Shown here: positions 32,716-44,026 of the stretch, in pieces
Layout of the letters: every line of letters starts with the position of its first letter
Numbering within the stretch: position 1 is the first letter of the stretch
Source: Macrosoma leucophasiata
Taxonomy: Eukaryota; Arthropoda; Insecta; Lepidoptera; Hedylidae
Assembly: GCA_036365455.1 (NCBI GenBank)
Contig: JAWQUS010000017.1
Coordinates: forward strand, 124,001 to 188,000
Length of the DNA stretch: 64,000 bases
Reading direction: 5' to 3'
The notes under the pieces: generated by a model
What the model was told of the DNA's origin: nothing
The model's database searches: none
What the model saw: only the letters and a program-made list of their open reading frames with translations
Position numbers and translations under genes: made by a program

Positions 32716-34567
32716 ATGTATGTATCTTCACGCCAGGTCCCTAACGGGGTAGGCAGAGTGTAGAGCGCCAGACATCCCGGTTCTGACAAACCTCTCGTGC
32801 CTCGTCTACCTTCATCATTCTCTTCATACATGCACGCCGATTCCTAAGACTTTTGACACCACCATCAGACAGAACTCGACCTATTTGGTCATGGTAGGTC
32901 AGCCTTGGTCTTCCTGGGCCTCTGCAACCATCCACATTCGCATTGTATATCTGTTTAGTCATTCGCTCATTCGACATTCTTTCTATATGCCCGAACCATC
33001 GGAGCATGCCTTTTTTCATTTTTACACCGATACTATCATTCACACAAAGTCTCTTTCTTACATCTTCATTACGAACGCGATCGGTGAGTGATACACCGCA
33101 GATCTTGCGCAAAGATCTCATCTCGACCGCGTTCAACTTACTTTCATGCTCTTTCCTGCATACCCAGCTCTCGCTTCCATATAAAAGCGTTGGAGTAAGT
33201 ACAGCATTATGTACGGCTAGTCGAGCCCGCTGGCTGAGATGTTTAGATTCTAGCAGCTTACCCAACGCTCCATTCACGCAATTCCCAGCAAGCACTCTTC
33301 CTTCTATGTCAGTGGTGTACCTACCATCCTTGCTAAAAGCACATCCAAGATATACAATTTCATCAACCTGTTCTAACACTGCATCATCTACTACTACCCT
33401 TGCATTTGTTCTCTGTTCATCTTCATTCATTCTTTCAAATACTAATACTTTAGTTTTATCCACATTCAATTGTAAGCCTTTCTCCATACAATCCTCTTTC
33501 ATTACTGTGACTAGTGCTTGTAGCCCAGATGGTGTAGAGCTAACAATTACCGCATCATCTGCGTAAAGCAGACAGTTCACCACTAAGTCACCCATACGCA
33601 CTCCCACATCCATCAACTTCACCCTCTGGAGGCATTTGTCCAGATATATAATAAACAGCCTAGACGAAAGCACGCAACCCTGTTTGACACCGATGTTAAC
33701 ATCAAACCAGGGTGACATGTTACCATCTACCCGCACACATGCTTGACAGCCCACATACGTGGACTGTATTGCACGGAGCAGACTGCCATCAATACCATAC
33801 TCTGGCAAAATGTCCCACAGCTCCTTTCGTAATACCCTATCAAACGCCTTCTCCAAATCCACAAAACCGCAGAAAACCTTCTGGCTCACAGCAAGATGCT
33901 TCTCTACGATGTTGCGGAGGGAGAAAACTTGATCCATACATCCTCTTCCAGTTCTGAAACCACCCTGTGCATCCCACAACAACCCGTCGGACTTCTCTTT
34001 CATTCTTCTTTCTAAGACTTTCCCATACACTTTAGCTGCCAAACTGATCAAACTGATCGCTCGATAGCTGGTGCAGTCCATACGTGAACCCTTGCCTTTA
34101 TACAAAGGCACGATGACCGCACACCGCCAATCCTTTGGGATTCTTCCGGACCTCCAGCAAAGGTTGCACAACACCCAGAAAGAATCCCAAAGGGCAGCAC
34201 CACCATATTTGATCATTTCGGCAGAAACCTGATCAATACCCGCAGCCTTACCACATTTCAAACTTCGTATCGCCCTTACAATCTCATCTATTGTTATATC
34301 CTCACAAGCCGGCACCGTCAAGTCAGCAACTCCGGCGTCAGGGTTGTGAGCATAATCGTACATATCCCCATAATACTCGCTCCATCGTTTTAACACATCT
34401 TGCGTGTTCTCAAGAATGTCACTCAACTTAGATTTTATTCTATTCATTCCAGAAACTGGAGAAGAGCTTCTAGACTTTTTCACCTCCCTCCAATAGAGTT
34501 TGATGTTAGTCTCAAAGCTCTTCGCCAGTCTCTCATCATTTGTTGTAATAATTATATGTATTTAGAC
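32716..34567 (-). pseudogene. 5'-truncated RTE-like LINE with long intact reverse transcriptase
   Basis: A 580-codon open frame (32741-34483) that continues open upstream to about 34567 (ERLAKSFETNIKLYWREV). RT motifs in order: YRAISLISLAAKVYGKVL, GGFRTGRGCMDQVFSLRNI, GFVDLEKAFDRVLRKELW (catalytic Asp), GVKQGCVLSSRLFIIYLDK, CLLYADDAVIVSS (catalytic YADD), GLQLNVDKTKVLVFER and YLGCAFSKDGRY. The C-terminal region has LYGSESWVCRKEHESKL, WFGHIERMSNERMTKQIYNA and GRPRLTYHDQIGRVL. The endonuclease domain is missing. A 2-bp deletion near 32758 relative to the copy at 58559 alters the last residues. The RTE/L1-side placement is inferred from motif style. Confidence 0.8.
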
Positions 34568-34889
34568 ATTGATATTTATTTTTAGATTATAAGTATTTTC
34601 AAGAAACATTTGGCTGTATCATTCTTAAATTCATTTCCATTACTACCATTCACTGCACTTTTGACAGTTTTATTTGGCCCTAAGGTTGACTGGGAGAGAA
34701 TACCATTTGGTATTAAGTCCGCTTTCTGTACATCATCTATGTGCAAAATAAGCTTAATCATAATCAGCAAATTATGCATAAGTTGTTCGCATGTTTTATG
34801 TTCTACCTGCTCGTGTTGAGAACAGGCGTAAGTTTAGATAGTTGTATTTAATTGGAGAATTTAAATTTAAAAAACGCTGGTTATGCAAC
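34568..34889. other. Non-coding stretch, nothing recognised
   Basis: Small overlapping frames on both strands without domains. Confidence 0.35.
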
Positions 34890-34985
34890 CGATTTCTTTT
34901 ATGTACGGAAGATGGCAAACAAGCATGCGGCTGACTATTGTTGATTGATGACTGCCGCCTTTACACACCTACACAAAAACCAGAG
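34890..34985 (-). repeat. Metulj-like SINE tail, diverged
   Basis: gatggcaaacaagcatgcgg, gatgactgccgcc and cctacacaaaaaccag are the reverse complement of the SINE tail order seen at 11830-12126. 34986-35739 holds nothing else recognised. Confidence 0.55.
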
Positions 34986-35739
34986 TTCAAAATACAGATG
35001 CGTTTTTTTAGCGAGAGCAATTGATTTTTATAAATATAGATTAAAATACAACATTTTTTTCAGTTTATTAAGCATTGTGAAGATATCCTTATTAATTTTA
35101 TTGTTGTATATAAGTATACAAGAGACATAAAGTACCGACGTCCCGACCGTGCCCCCGCCACGCGCTCCCGCCACGCGCCAACCAGGGGTGACCTAAACTT
35201 GTTTACTTTATCTGTAATTGGAAATATCTGCTCTCGATCAAGATTGATGTAACTGGAATGGGGATATTATCCGAACATTTCTTATTTGTGAGCCAACAGA
35301 CTCCATGGTAACAAAATTAATGTTATTGTGTGTATCAATGAAGAATTCAACTGACTTATACTGATATTATAAAGAGAGAACAAGATTACGAATCGGATTA
35401 AAAACTATTGGATCGATTAATTCTCATTTTCATCAAAAATACTACGTCATCATTGAGTGCCATTAGCTATATTGGTAAGTCGAGATCCGTACAAAATTCC
35501 AATAATGCTGCCAAATGGGTAAAAAATAAGCAGGTTAATTGCTTGTTTAGATTTCAGCTTGTGAACTACATGTTTCATTGATACTTTCATAACAGTTACT
35601 TTACAGTTTATTGCGACACCTTCAAAACGCAAGAAAATTATGAAACATTTATTAGTACAATAATTAAATCATAAGAAGAACAACAGAAAAATAACAGAAT
35701 ACACAGATCGTAGATTGTATATCTGTATACAATGATAAA

Positions 35740-35967
35740 CAGATATACAATACGAATGTGGTTGGTGGCAGAGGCCCAGGAAGACCAAGACTGACCTACC
35801 ATGACCAAATAGGTCGAGTTCTGTCTGATGGTGGGGTCAAAAGTCTTAGGAATCGGCGTACATGTATGAAGAGAATGATGAAGGTAGACGAGGCACGAGA
35901 GGTATGTCAGGACCGGGATATCTGGCGCTCTACACTCTGTGCCTACCCCGTTACGGACCTGGCGTGA
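35740..35967 (+). pseudogene. RTE-like LINE C-terminal fragment
   Basis: Encodes QIYNTNVVGGRGPGRPRLTY, QIGRVLSDGGVKSLRNRR, MKRMMKVDEAREVCQDRD and the natural end (VTDLA then TGA). Matches the C-terminus of the LINE at 32716-34567 and keeps the normal terminus that that copy lost. 5'-truncated by several kilobases. Confidence 0.85.
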
Positions 35968-36469
35968 AGGTACATAACAACAGAAAAGCTAAGTCATTTA
36001 CAAAAATATAGCTGATAAAACCCCAATTCATTAGGAAACGAAAACGAAACGGGGTCACCAAATAAAAACAAAGAAAATTACGACACAATTGAAAAAACAA
36101 TGAAAATGAGTATCTTTGTCGAATTTCGTTTCGTCGTGTCTCTAATGCTTTATGAAAACAATAGAAACTGCTCTTGGAAACAATTTCTTTACAGGTAACT
36201 TCATGACTGGATTTGCTCAGGAATGGATCGGATCTGCCATAATTCGCCAATTATGTTTATTTTTATGTAAGAACAGCAAACAAGACGTATTGTGAGACCT
36301 TTTATAACCATGTGAGAAGCAAATAAATAAAACAAGTATTCCATACCTACTTTTTTGCTGTCCTCATAGATGATTATTACAATAAATAATTAATTAGTAT
36401 GCTATTTTATTAAGATTTGGTTAGCAAGTGACGTTCTTAATAACAAAAACCGGTCAAGTGCATGTCGGG
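35968..36469. other. Non-coding stretch, nothing recognised
   Basis: No gene or repeat that I can support. Confidence 0.35.
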
Positions 36470-36610
36470 CAAAATAACTAAGGTCTCAGGGATGGCACCG
36501 CATCTGCATTTTGACCTCTGGTCTGTATGTGGGTGTTTATAGGCTGCAGTCATCTTTGAATATCAATGTGAACTGTATGCTTATTTGCTACTTTCATTAC
36601 ACAAAATAAA
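36470..36610 (+). repeat. Metulj-like SINE, tail portion
   Basis: aaggtctcagggatggcacc, gcatctgcattttgacctct, ataggctgcagtcat and gtgaactgtatgcttatttg with an A-rich end. Confidence 0.75.
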
Positions 36611-36724
36611 ATTGAAAACATAAGTTTGACTGAAAAAAAAAGAATGAAATTTATTAACAATGAAAAAAATAACAACTTTGGGAAAACAAAACAAACTAAG
36701 TACAGTACACAATCACTAAACACG

Positions 36725-38285
36725 CGTGGCATTGAGTGTAAATGGTGCAGCAAATGAGTGCGGCCACTGCTCGCAACTGACTTGTGAGTCGCGCAAATGG
36801 CGCGGAATATATCGAGACCTAGTTTACGAACTCTGCCATGGTAGAGAATGGCTGTGATAAGCACTTAGTGCATGTGATTGACCAAACTACTTTTTGTACA
36901 TATTGCTGAGACTGCATAAGGCGTTAATTACCTTTGTAGCAGTTTTATTCACTTATTCATAGTTCATGTTTTAAAACGCATATTATGTCCACTATTACCT
37001 ATTTTAGGTAATTTATATGCGAGTTTTTTTATGTAATGGAAGTGGCAAACAAGAATGCAGTTCACATTAAGTGATGGCTGCAGCCTATAGCACCTATACA
37101 AAGACCAAAAAATTAATTGCCGGAAATTACAGAGCCATACATTACCACCTGACCGGAATCCGATAGTGCTGAACATTACCATTCGTTTTTTTTTGGGTAA
37201 AATTCTAAATCGGAACCTATTATCGATCACCAAATCGCTGTGGTAGTTTACGATAAAAATCACGGAAATATTATTACAACTGACTTGAAGATAATAATAA
37301 ATATTGATAATGAAAGTAAAAGCACATTTATTCACTAAGAGAGTTCCTAGCGTAGATCGAGTGAGCAACGAATGGTATTGTGTAAATGGTGTTGCAAGTG
37401 ACTGCGGCCGCTCTCGGAGCCAATTTGCCGCGGATCGGTGAAATGGCGTAGAACGAGCTCGGAGACCTGGTTCACTACTTGTAGCGGTAATGTTCTAGTT
37501 CTTGGTGAAACGACATTAAGTATATTATTGTGAGTTGTTGCTTAAATACAATTTTGATGTGGTTAACTAAGTTATTTAATTTTTTAGAACATAGACTGAT
37601 AAACAGCGAAACCCATACCTACCCTTGGGGAGAGGGGTGGGGTAATGTGACACTCCGAGTTCAGCCCCGGAGGAGCGGGCACGTGAAAAAAGTTAAACCC
37701 TCAACCATTACTTGAAGAAAAATCTTTAAATTAAATCTCAGAAATAAAGGACAGCATGCATTGAGTGAACAACATAAAGGAATAGTGAGTAAATAGTATT
37801 ACAAATGACTGCGGGCACTCTCGGAACCAATTTCATTCGCATCGGGTAAATAGCGCGGAATGAGAAAAGAGATCACTACTTACATTCACGCCGGTTCGTT
37901 GAGGTTTATAGAAACGTTTTGTGCATACTCTCTAAAGTTGGCAGTCTAAATTCAACAACTTGAATTTATTTAAATAGTTTTCAAAATTATTATAAATACC
38001 TATGATAGATGTATTAGGAATTCTGCGTGCACTTACTGGTCATAAAATGCAACAGAAATTAGTGCATGAGACAGGGAACTAGCTGGCTGATATACAGTTG
38101 GTGGAGTAAACTCGATCCATGTGTCAGTACAGTGTTAATGGCGCAGAAATATGTAAGACACTTTCAGATTAAGTTTCTGAGCAACGGCAGTGAAGAAGTT
38201 TTATTTCATGTTACGGCTTCACAAAATAAAAAGTAGTAAAGAACGAGCGAGCAACGGAAAGGGATTGTGTGAAAATGGTGTTAAT
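36725..38285 (+). repeat. Local array of a diverged GC-rich repeat
   Basis: Four stretches share the same words in the same order: about 36725-36840, 37352-37480, 37757-37870 and 38241-38285. Common words are gagcaacg / attgagtg, gtaaatggtgttgcaa, tgactgcggccgctctcgga, and a closing atggcgcggaat. Units are 0.4-0.6 kb apart and diverged, suggesting an old local duplication. No reading frame is shared between units. A minus-strand SINE (37020-37195) lies between the first two units. Confidence 0.6.
37020..37195 (-). repeat. Metulj-like SINE (minus), 3' two-thirds
   Basis: Begins tttttttatgtaatggaagt, then ggcaaacaagaatgcagttc, ggctgcagcctata, gccggaaattacagag and accacctgaccggaatccga: the reverse complement of the SINE body. 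It lies within the diverged local array. Confidence 0.8.
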
Positions 38286-38295
38286 TTTGTTTATA

Positions 38296-38331
38296 AATAA
38301 AGAATGTGCCCTGCAGGGCACATTCTTTATT
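38296..38331. repeat. Perfect 36-bp palindrome with no loop
   Basis: The half-site aataaagaatgtgccctg is followed directly by its exact reverse complement; the centre is a ctgcag site. Continuous palindromes of this length are rare by chance. Confidence 0.9.
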
Positions 38332-38414
38332 AACTTTAAACTTTTTTCAATCTGCATGTAGGTATCCACACTAAAAAAATTGTCTGAAAACTAATAAAGG
38401 AAGGGACGCGTGCC

Positions 38415-38525
38415 AAGTAACAGTGGTCATTAAAACTCTGAGCATCTGTCAGCTGGAGTCGTCACTTAATATCCTTATGACCTGCACGATTGCTCACCAT
38501 GAATTTTGTTAAAAAAAAACAGTTA
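38415..38525 (+). repeat. Metulj-like SINE tail, strongly diverged
   Basis: gagcatctgtcagctggagtcgtcacttaat, atgacctgcacgattgctca, ending in an A run. Word order matches the SINE tail. 38526-39112 contains nothing further I recognise. Confidence 0.45.
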
Positions 38526-39112
38526 AAATAGAGTTGACGGTTAACAGTAAATACCGCCATTTAGATAATGGCAACCATGCAAGATATAAATTAAACGAAT
38601 CTCTATTTCTCCGCACGTATGAGACCGATGAGTGTTTGCACAACATTTAATCACACTTAACCTACGTCGCGGAAGCGAGGTGTGTTGCAATCGCACGCGA
38701 AGCTCTCGAGGCGAGGACGAAGCAATATCATTATAATTTCTGGCAAAATAAAAGCCGAAAGATACAAGCGAAGAGCGTTTTCGTTTTGTAAACTTGAAAA
38801 TTCATGTTAAGTAAATAGCAAAAAACACACAATGATATGCGAACATCCAAGTCCTTTAACATATTTCGTCCATTTATTTCAAATACTGTTCTCACTCATG
38901 GGCAGGAGAAAGAAAAAAGAGGTGATACCAAGCAGTATTTTTTGGAAACGATTGACATCTCCGGCCACATTACCAAATATCGCGAATGGCACTAGGGAAC
39001 TTCCGAAAAACGAACATATACCACATAAGATAGATATTCAAACTTTTTGCATACAATTACAAGATTTCTTATCACCTACACTGGTCGCAGTGATTTAGTG
39101 TTTGCACTCTCA

Positions 39113-39675
39113 AGGTCGTAGGCACCACCGCAATGCATTATCTAACATACTTTCCGCTAAATGGTAGTGTTCAGCACTATCGTGTTCCGGTCAGGTGGTA
39201 ATGTACGGCCCTGTAATTTCCAGCACAGATGCATAACACCTTAGGCTTCAGGAGTGGCAACGCATCTGCATTTTGACCTTGGTCTTCATAGAGCAACACC
39301 GGAGGGGAGTAGCCATATGCAGGCTTTCCCCTCTGTCAATGTACAAGCCCAAGCCAATGTATACCTGTCGCCTAGATGTTTAAATGTGTGCGTGATAATT
39401 GTTTCTGTATTTTGTTAAAGTCAAGGTGTGAGTTTCGTAGTAATAGACGATTTTTGTAGTGTGCGTGTGTGTCGCATGCATTTCCCTCCGCAGAAAATGA
39501 CAGAGTGTTTTGCATCGGTAACAAACGCTATGGCTACTCCCCTCCAGTCCGCCGCAGCCGGTGGCCCGTGTTGCTCTATGTTGGTATTTGTGTGGGTGCC
39601 TATAGGCTGCAGTCATTACTTAACATCAATGTGAACTGCATGCAAGTTTGTCACTTCCATTACATTAAAAAAAAA
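39113..39675 (+). mobile_element. Metulj-like SINE split by an inverted-repeat element
   Basis: The 5' part (39113-39286) contains ggcaccaccgcaatgcatta, ctaaatggtagtgttcagca, atcgtgttccggtcaggtgg and catctgcattttgacc. The 3' part (from 39581) resumes ttggtatttgtgtgggtgc, ataggctgcagtcattactt and atgtgaactgcatgc, with an A-rich end. Comparison with intact copies shows 39287-39580 plus an 8-bp duplication are extra. Confidence 0.85.
39287..39580. mobile_element. 294-bp non-autonomous DNA transposon (P- or hAT-like) nested in a SINE
   Basis: Termini catagagcaacac are inverted at both ends (39287-39299 and 39568-39580), and a second 16-bp inverted pair (ggaggggagtagccat) lies just inside each. 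Flanked by an imperfect 8-bp duplication of SINE sequence, ttggtctt (39279-39286) and ttggtatt (39581-39588). An 8-bp target duplication is the rule for P and hAT superfamilies; a terminus starting CA fits P and many hAT elements. No transposase frame inside, so it needs a partner. No second copy noticed in this window. Confidence 0.8.
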
Positions 39676-39864
39676 TTGCTGGTGATAGGTCAAATAACAA
39701 ATATAAAATTAAAGCAAATAACAACTGATACGTTGATTGATATGTCAAAGTAAACAAAAATAATAAAAATAGGTATCAACAGAATGTTCCATACTCTCTT
39801 TTACAAACGGCAAAATGACACTAAATAAAAGAATATGGGACATTCTTTGTCATTCACTAGCAGA

Positions 39865-40060
39865 TACTATTCAGCACTATCGTGTTTCGGTTGGTTGATA
39901 AAATATAGCCCCTTAATGCTATGTCAGACATATTGTTATATTATGTCTAGTGCTAAGATATCAGCTAACATCCATGTGAATTATATGACTTAATCCCCGT
40001 GCCGGAAATCGAACCTAGACCCGAAAGTAGTAATGCCCGATTCTAATACTACCGAGACAA
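39865..40060 (+). repeat. Diverged Metulj-like SINE piece and tRNA-like segment
   Basis: ttcagcactatcgtgtttcg and gttggttgataaaatatagcccc parallel the SINE middle region. At 40004-40056 the minus strand has a B-box-like taggttcgatttccgg. Both assignments are weak. Confidence 0.35.
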
Positions 40061-40412
40061 AGACTATGGTAGTAGCTACGAGTATAATATCCGATATATT
40101 TCTCCGCTGTCGCCTGTGGCTAACACCGCACACCTGCCCGGTCGGTGACGGCGGTCAACATTCTGCTCGCTGCGTATTGTCGCTGACTGACTCGTGTATA
40201 TTGAATTGTGCTGTCCACCTGTTACATACATGTCAGCTAGTTGTGTGCTTTGTGTATTAAACAGCCGGTGAACCCAATTTCAGTCTCGTATAAATTTGAA
40301 TTTAAACTCAGTTACGCACTGTCCGTACATTGTTCTCTTGCTTATTTTAACTGGAAACATAACATCACAACTTCTATTCTTGAACCTAGCCTAACCTAGT
40401 AGTCAAGCATAC

Positions 40413-40451
40413 CTCGAAAATCACACACGCAACACGTGTGTGATTTTCGAG
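40413..40451. repeat. Perfect 17-bp inverted repeat with 5-nt loop
   Basis: ctcgaaaatcacacacg (40413-40429), loop caaca, and its exact reverse complement at 40435-40451. Confidence 0.85.
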
Positions 40452-40715
40452 TGACATAATTCATTTTCATTTTCATTCACCTCCTTTTTGGTGGAGGAGG
40501 AAAAAAAAAGGTGGTTCTCAATTCGTCCGGTTTTTATTTTCTTTATATATGTTCACCGATAATTTGAAAACGCCCGTACCGATTTGGAATTTTTTTTAAT
40601 CATCATGAAAACACATACTATCACTCTTGATTGTTAAAGCATACTTGATCGTTAAGCATGACCAGCAATAAATAGTATATTTGATATTAAATTAAAATCT
40701 GGCCAGATGTTTGGT

Positions 40716-40792
40716 CCAGAGATCGAACACACGATCTTTCGGATTAAGTATTCATTACTTACTATATTCCGCTAACGACCTAGTTGACTGAG
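40716..40792 (-). repeat. tRNA-like SINE head (minus)
   Basis: Minus strand: ctaggtcgttagcggaat (A-box-like) and cgtgtgttcgatctctgg (B-box-like), spaced as in a tRNA head. 40452-40715 shows nothing else. Confidence 0.4.
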
Positions 40793-40845
40793 TACGAACG
40801 TGATTTCACGCACGTAATTCCTGAAGGGGTAGGCAGAAAAAAAAT

Positions 40846-41107
40846 CATGCATTCAAGCATACATGCAAACACCCACGATTTGCCGGTTACGTTTTGGCCC
40901 ATGTAACAGGTGGCGAGCCTGTTGACATTACCGGGCATATCACCAAACTCCGAGGTACTGAGAAACTTCCAGAAAATGTATAAAGCCCGATGGAACCCGA
41001 GACAAAGGTTAATTAAGTGTGTAATTAGTATAATTAAACACTCTTATCTCTAACTGCTCAAGACCAGTGCAGTAGTAGTGACCTGCTACCACTAGGCTAC
41101 TAAGGTT
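40846..41107 (-). mobile_element. tRNA-derived SINE, same family as 17109-17367
   Basis: Tail words catacatgcaaacacccacg, atttgccggttacgttttgg, cccatgtaacaggtggcgag and aacttccagaaaatg match copy 17109-17367 in order. The head (ctgctaccactaggctac on the plus strand) is a degenerate tRNA-like A-box region. Confidence 0.75.
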
Positions 41108-43240
41108 ATATTATTTGTTAGATAATTACATTTTATTCAAGTTCTACATTTCTGTAATAACCATGACATATAGATTTATGTAGACGCATATTACTGTACC
41201 GGTGCGGTGTACTTAATAAATCTGTGTAGTTTTATAGAAGACATTCACATATCAGTATCTCTAACGTTAGTCAGCTTTGTTGAGAAATTCGCTCGATCCG
41301 TTTTTATGTCTACTTTACTAAATTGCTCTCTACGATGAACTGTTTTATTATAAGCGGAATAATAAACAGTCTGGTAGAATTGAGTAGTAAAACAATGTTT
41401 ATTATTTCTTGAAGGTCATTTTAAATATCTGTCATATATCGTAATCGGATGAGTGATTCAGAGATCATCGCTGTTATGTCATATGTTGGCGTTCATGAAT
41501 ATTCATTAATTTTCGGATAATAATGTTCTACATATTGATTTATGTGTATATTTATCAAGTTTGCGTCAGAATTGATAAGACGATTAGCCAATGCGGTGAT
41601 GTTTCCGCCCGCAAGCATTGTCACTCGAGTCTTACCACAATTAAACCTCTTTTGAGATCTCTGTTTTTGTATATATCTGTAGACTATGTATATAATTCAC
41701 TTTCGTTCAATTGGAATTGAATGCGCGTCATTTTCTTAAGTATTAAAACTACGCCGCGTTTCTAACGTACACTCATAAATGCGACGATATGTTTTATACC
41801 AAGTGGAAAAGCAAAAAGAACAGAGCAAAAAGAGTAACGTAGTTATAAACTGGTTTTTAAGCACAACATGTGATCTACGATAAAAAATAAACAAAACTTA
41901 CAAAACTGGACTTGATACTTTTCATCGTTAAATACAATAGCACTAATACACAAAGCTCATAATGCCAGTTAACGTATAAGTTTACGTACAATTTGCTCGA
42001 TGCGATTTATGAGGGGAAAACACAAACGCCAAAGTTGTTTTCACAGTATATTTAATTTTGTAGTATAATATCTTTTGGGCAACTGCGATTTAAAAAGTTG
42101 TTCTGAGTTTAATTAATATGCGATTATAAAGCGTTAGAAATTAATAAAATGGTGGAATATTTTATGGTTAAGTAAACTAAACATTTTTAAGCTATTGCCT
42201 AGCTTCTATCGCGGGCCTTGAGTGTGGAGACCGAATCCAGAAATTCTGTAACGGAAATAACCTAACACCCCCCACTCCGACCGGCACAGCGGTGATACTT
42301 ATTAGTTTTGCCATCTATCGATTAAAAGCAGAACTTTTAATTACTTCTTTTTTTTTAATATTACGTTGACTCTTATTTCAGCAACTCGCCTCTAGTTGGC
42401 ATTGGCTGTATCGGCTCAAAAAGTTGAATTAATATCAAAGAACAACAAAAGAAAAAAATACTGACTAAATAAAATAAATAAATAATTATAACAACATGTT
42501 GATAAAAAATGTTATACAAAATATGCCACACGTGTTTTTCTTTTCATCTCCTTTTTTATGGAACGTATTAAATATTTCATGAAATTTTAACAGTAGTTTT
42601 TATTCCTGTAATTTACTTAATGCCTGTTTTATTTTCACTTTATGTGATAGATATTCATTCTAGCTAATTATTGATTTCTAATGACCTCTCGAAAACAGTT
42701 GTAAAATCTTACTCGAAATAAAAATATTTTCTTTCTTTCTTTCATGACAATGCTGATTGCAAGAATGGTCTTCTTGATAAAAACAAGTTTGTTCTCGGGA
42801 TAAGCGTTGTCAACTCCAGTAAAAATATGATTAATATACAAAAATAACATTACAAACTATCCAACCAAAAAATATGGATATGAGAAGCTCGAGATGGACA
42901 TAAATCGGCGATCGCAGCAATAAAGGCATACGTCGATACAAGTCACAACTTATAACGTGTATGGGTTTGTTTACGTCCTGGAGCGAGCGCTTGGCCGATA
43001 GTCGTCGCATCAAACTTGTATCGTTTGTAAGTTTATGTGCTGTTACCAATAGGTTTTGTGTCGACGCTCCATCGAATAGTAATGGTTTCTGTACTAAACT
43101 TACTAACTTTCGCATTAAAATATTTTCCAATTTCGAAAACCTGATTATTAACAGGTATTATTGTTCAACTTGTTGAAACTAGTAGGTAATGGAGAAATAA
43201 GGAATTATTTCTTTAACTTGGATACGACTATAAATATAAA
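41108..43240. other. Non-coding stretch, nothing recognised
   Basis: AT-rich, with short frames on both strands (for example 42831-43130) lacking any recognisable domain. No repeat signature that I can support. Confidence 0.35.
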
Positions 43241-43767
43241 ATGCAAAGAATGCTAATGTCACTCATAAACAGGCATAGGGCACTCCTCGCGAAACTTCCG
43301 TCCTACGGTCTTCCCGAGAGGCTATGCAACTGGACAGCCAGCTTTCTGTCTGAGCGTTGTATACAAGTCTTAGTTGACGGTCAGCGCTCAGACAGACTAC
43401 CTATCAACGCTGGTGTGTCGCAAGGCTCTGTGTTATCTCCCACGCTTTTTCTTCTGCATATCAATGAAATATTGGGGCAAAACTCCAATTTTCATTGCTA
43501 TGCCGATGATAGTACGGGAGATGCACACTACACTAGCCGTGCAAATGCCTCTCGGACACTTATCTAGGAAAGCAGGACTAGATTTGTGTCTGAAATAGAG
43601 CACTCTCTGGTGCGGGTCGACTTAATTTAGTACAGTTTAACCCCTCAAAGACACAAGTCTGCGCGTTCACAGCTAAAAAAACCCCATTCGTTGTAGCACC
43701 ACAGTTCCAGGGCATTCCGCTCGCCGTTGATAAGAGTATCGGTATCCTGGGCGTTGACATATCGAAC
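43241..43767 (+). pseudogene. Jockey-like LINE, left half, interrupted by the errantivirus
   Basis: RT fragment: LAKLPSYGLPERLCNWTASF, GVSQGSVLSPTLFLLHINE and FHCYADDSTGDAHY (catalytic YADD), then a stop. Other frames continue toward ILGVDISN at the insertion point. The coding sense resumes in the right half (52472 on) with EVQFGSHIACKTKLASKKLG, so the two halves were one LINE copy before insertion. 5'-truncated before RT motif A, with frameshifts that may predate the insertion. Confidence 0.85.
43764..43767. repeat. Errantivirus target-site duplication (left)
   Basis: gaac, repeated at 52472-52475. Confidence 0.85.
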
Positions 43768-43965
43768 TGTTATACGGGATTTGGAAAAAGGTTTTTTAAA
43801 AAAAAAATAAAAATAGAATTGAATTTGAAGAACAACCGTCAGGCAGGAATATTGGAACGAGACTGACTGCTGGATGGGTGATTGGTTGGGAAGGATAGGA
43901 GAAATGCTGACCGTGCGGGATTTGTAAGGTATAAGCAAAGAGGGTAACATAGGCAAGATATAACA
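43768..43965 (-). repeat. Errantivirus 3' LTR
   Basis: 198 bp; in element sense starts TGTTAT and ends ATAACA, the usual TG...CA with a 6-bp terminal inverted repeat. Appears identical to the 5' LTR at 52274-52471. Confidence 0.95.
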
Positions 43966-43974
43966 CCTCCCCCG
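43966..43974 (-). other. Polypurine tract
   Basis: Element-sense CGGGGGAGG (one C, then all purines) directly abuts the 3' LTR, the expected place for plus-strand DNA priming. Confidence 0.75.
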
Positions 43975-44026
43975 ATTAGACTAAACATCGGGGTTGAAAT
44001 TACGATGTTTAGGAAATAGTTAGGAA

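Noticed and set aside
32885..33957. Plus-strand frames opposite the RTE-like LINE
   Set aside because: Antisense shadows of a well-supported reverse transcriptase frame.
43645..43956. Minus-strand protein rich in Phe/Tyr in the LTR region
   Set aside because: It lies within the LTR and recurs in the other LTR (52247-52462); LTRs of these elements do not encode proteins.
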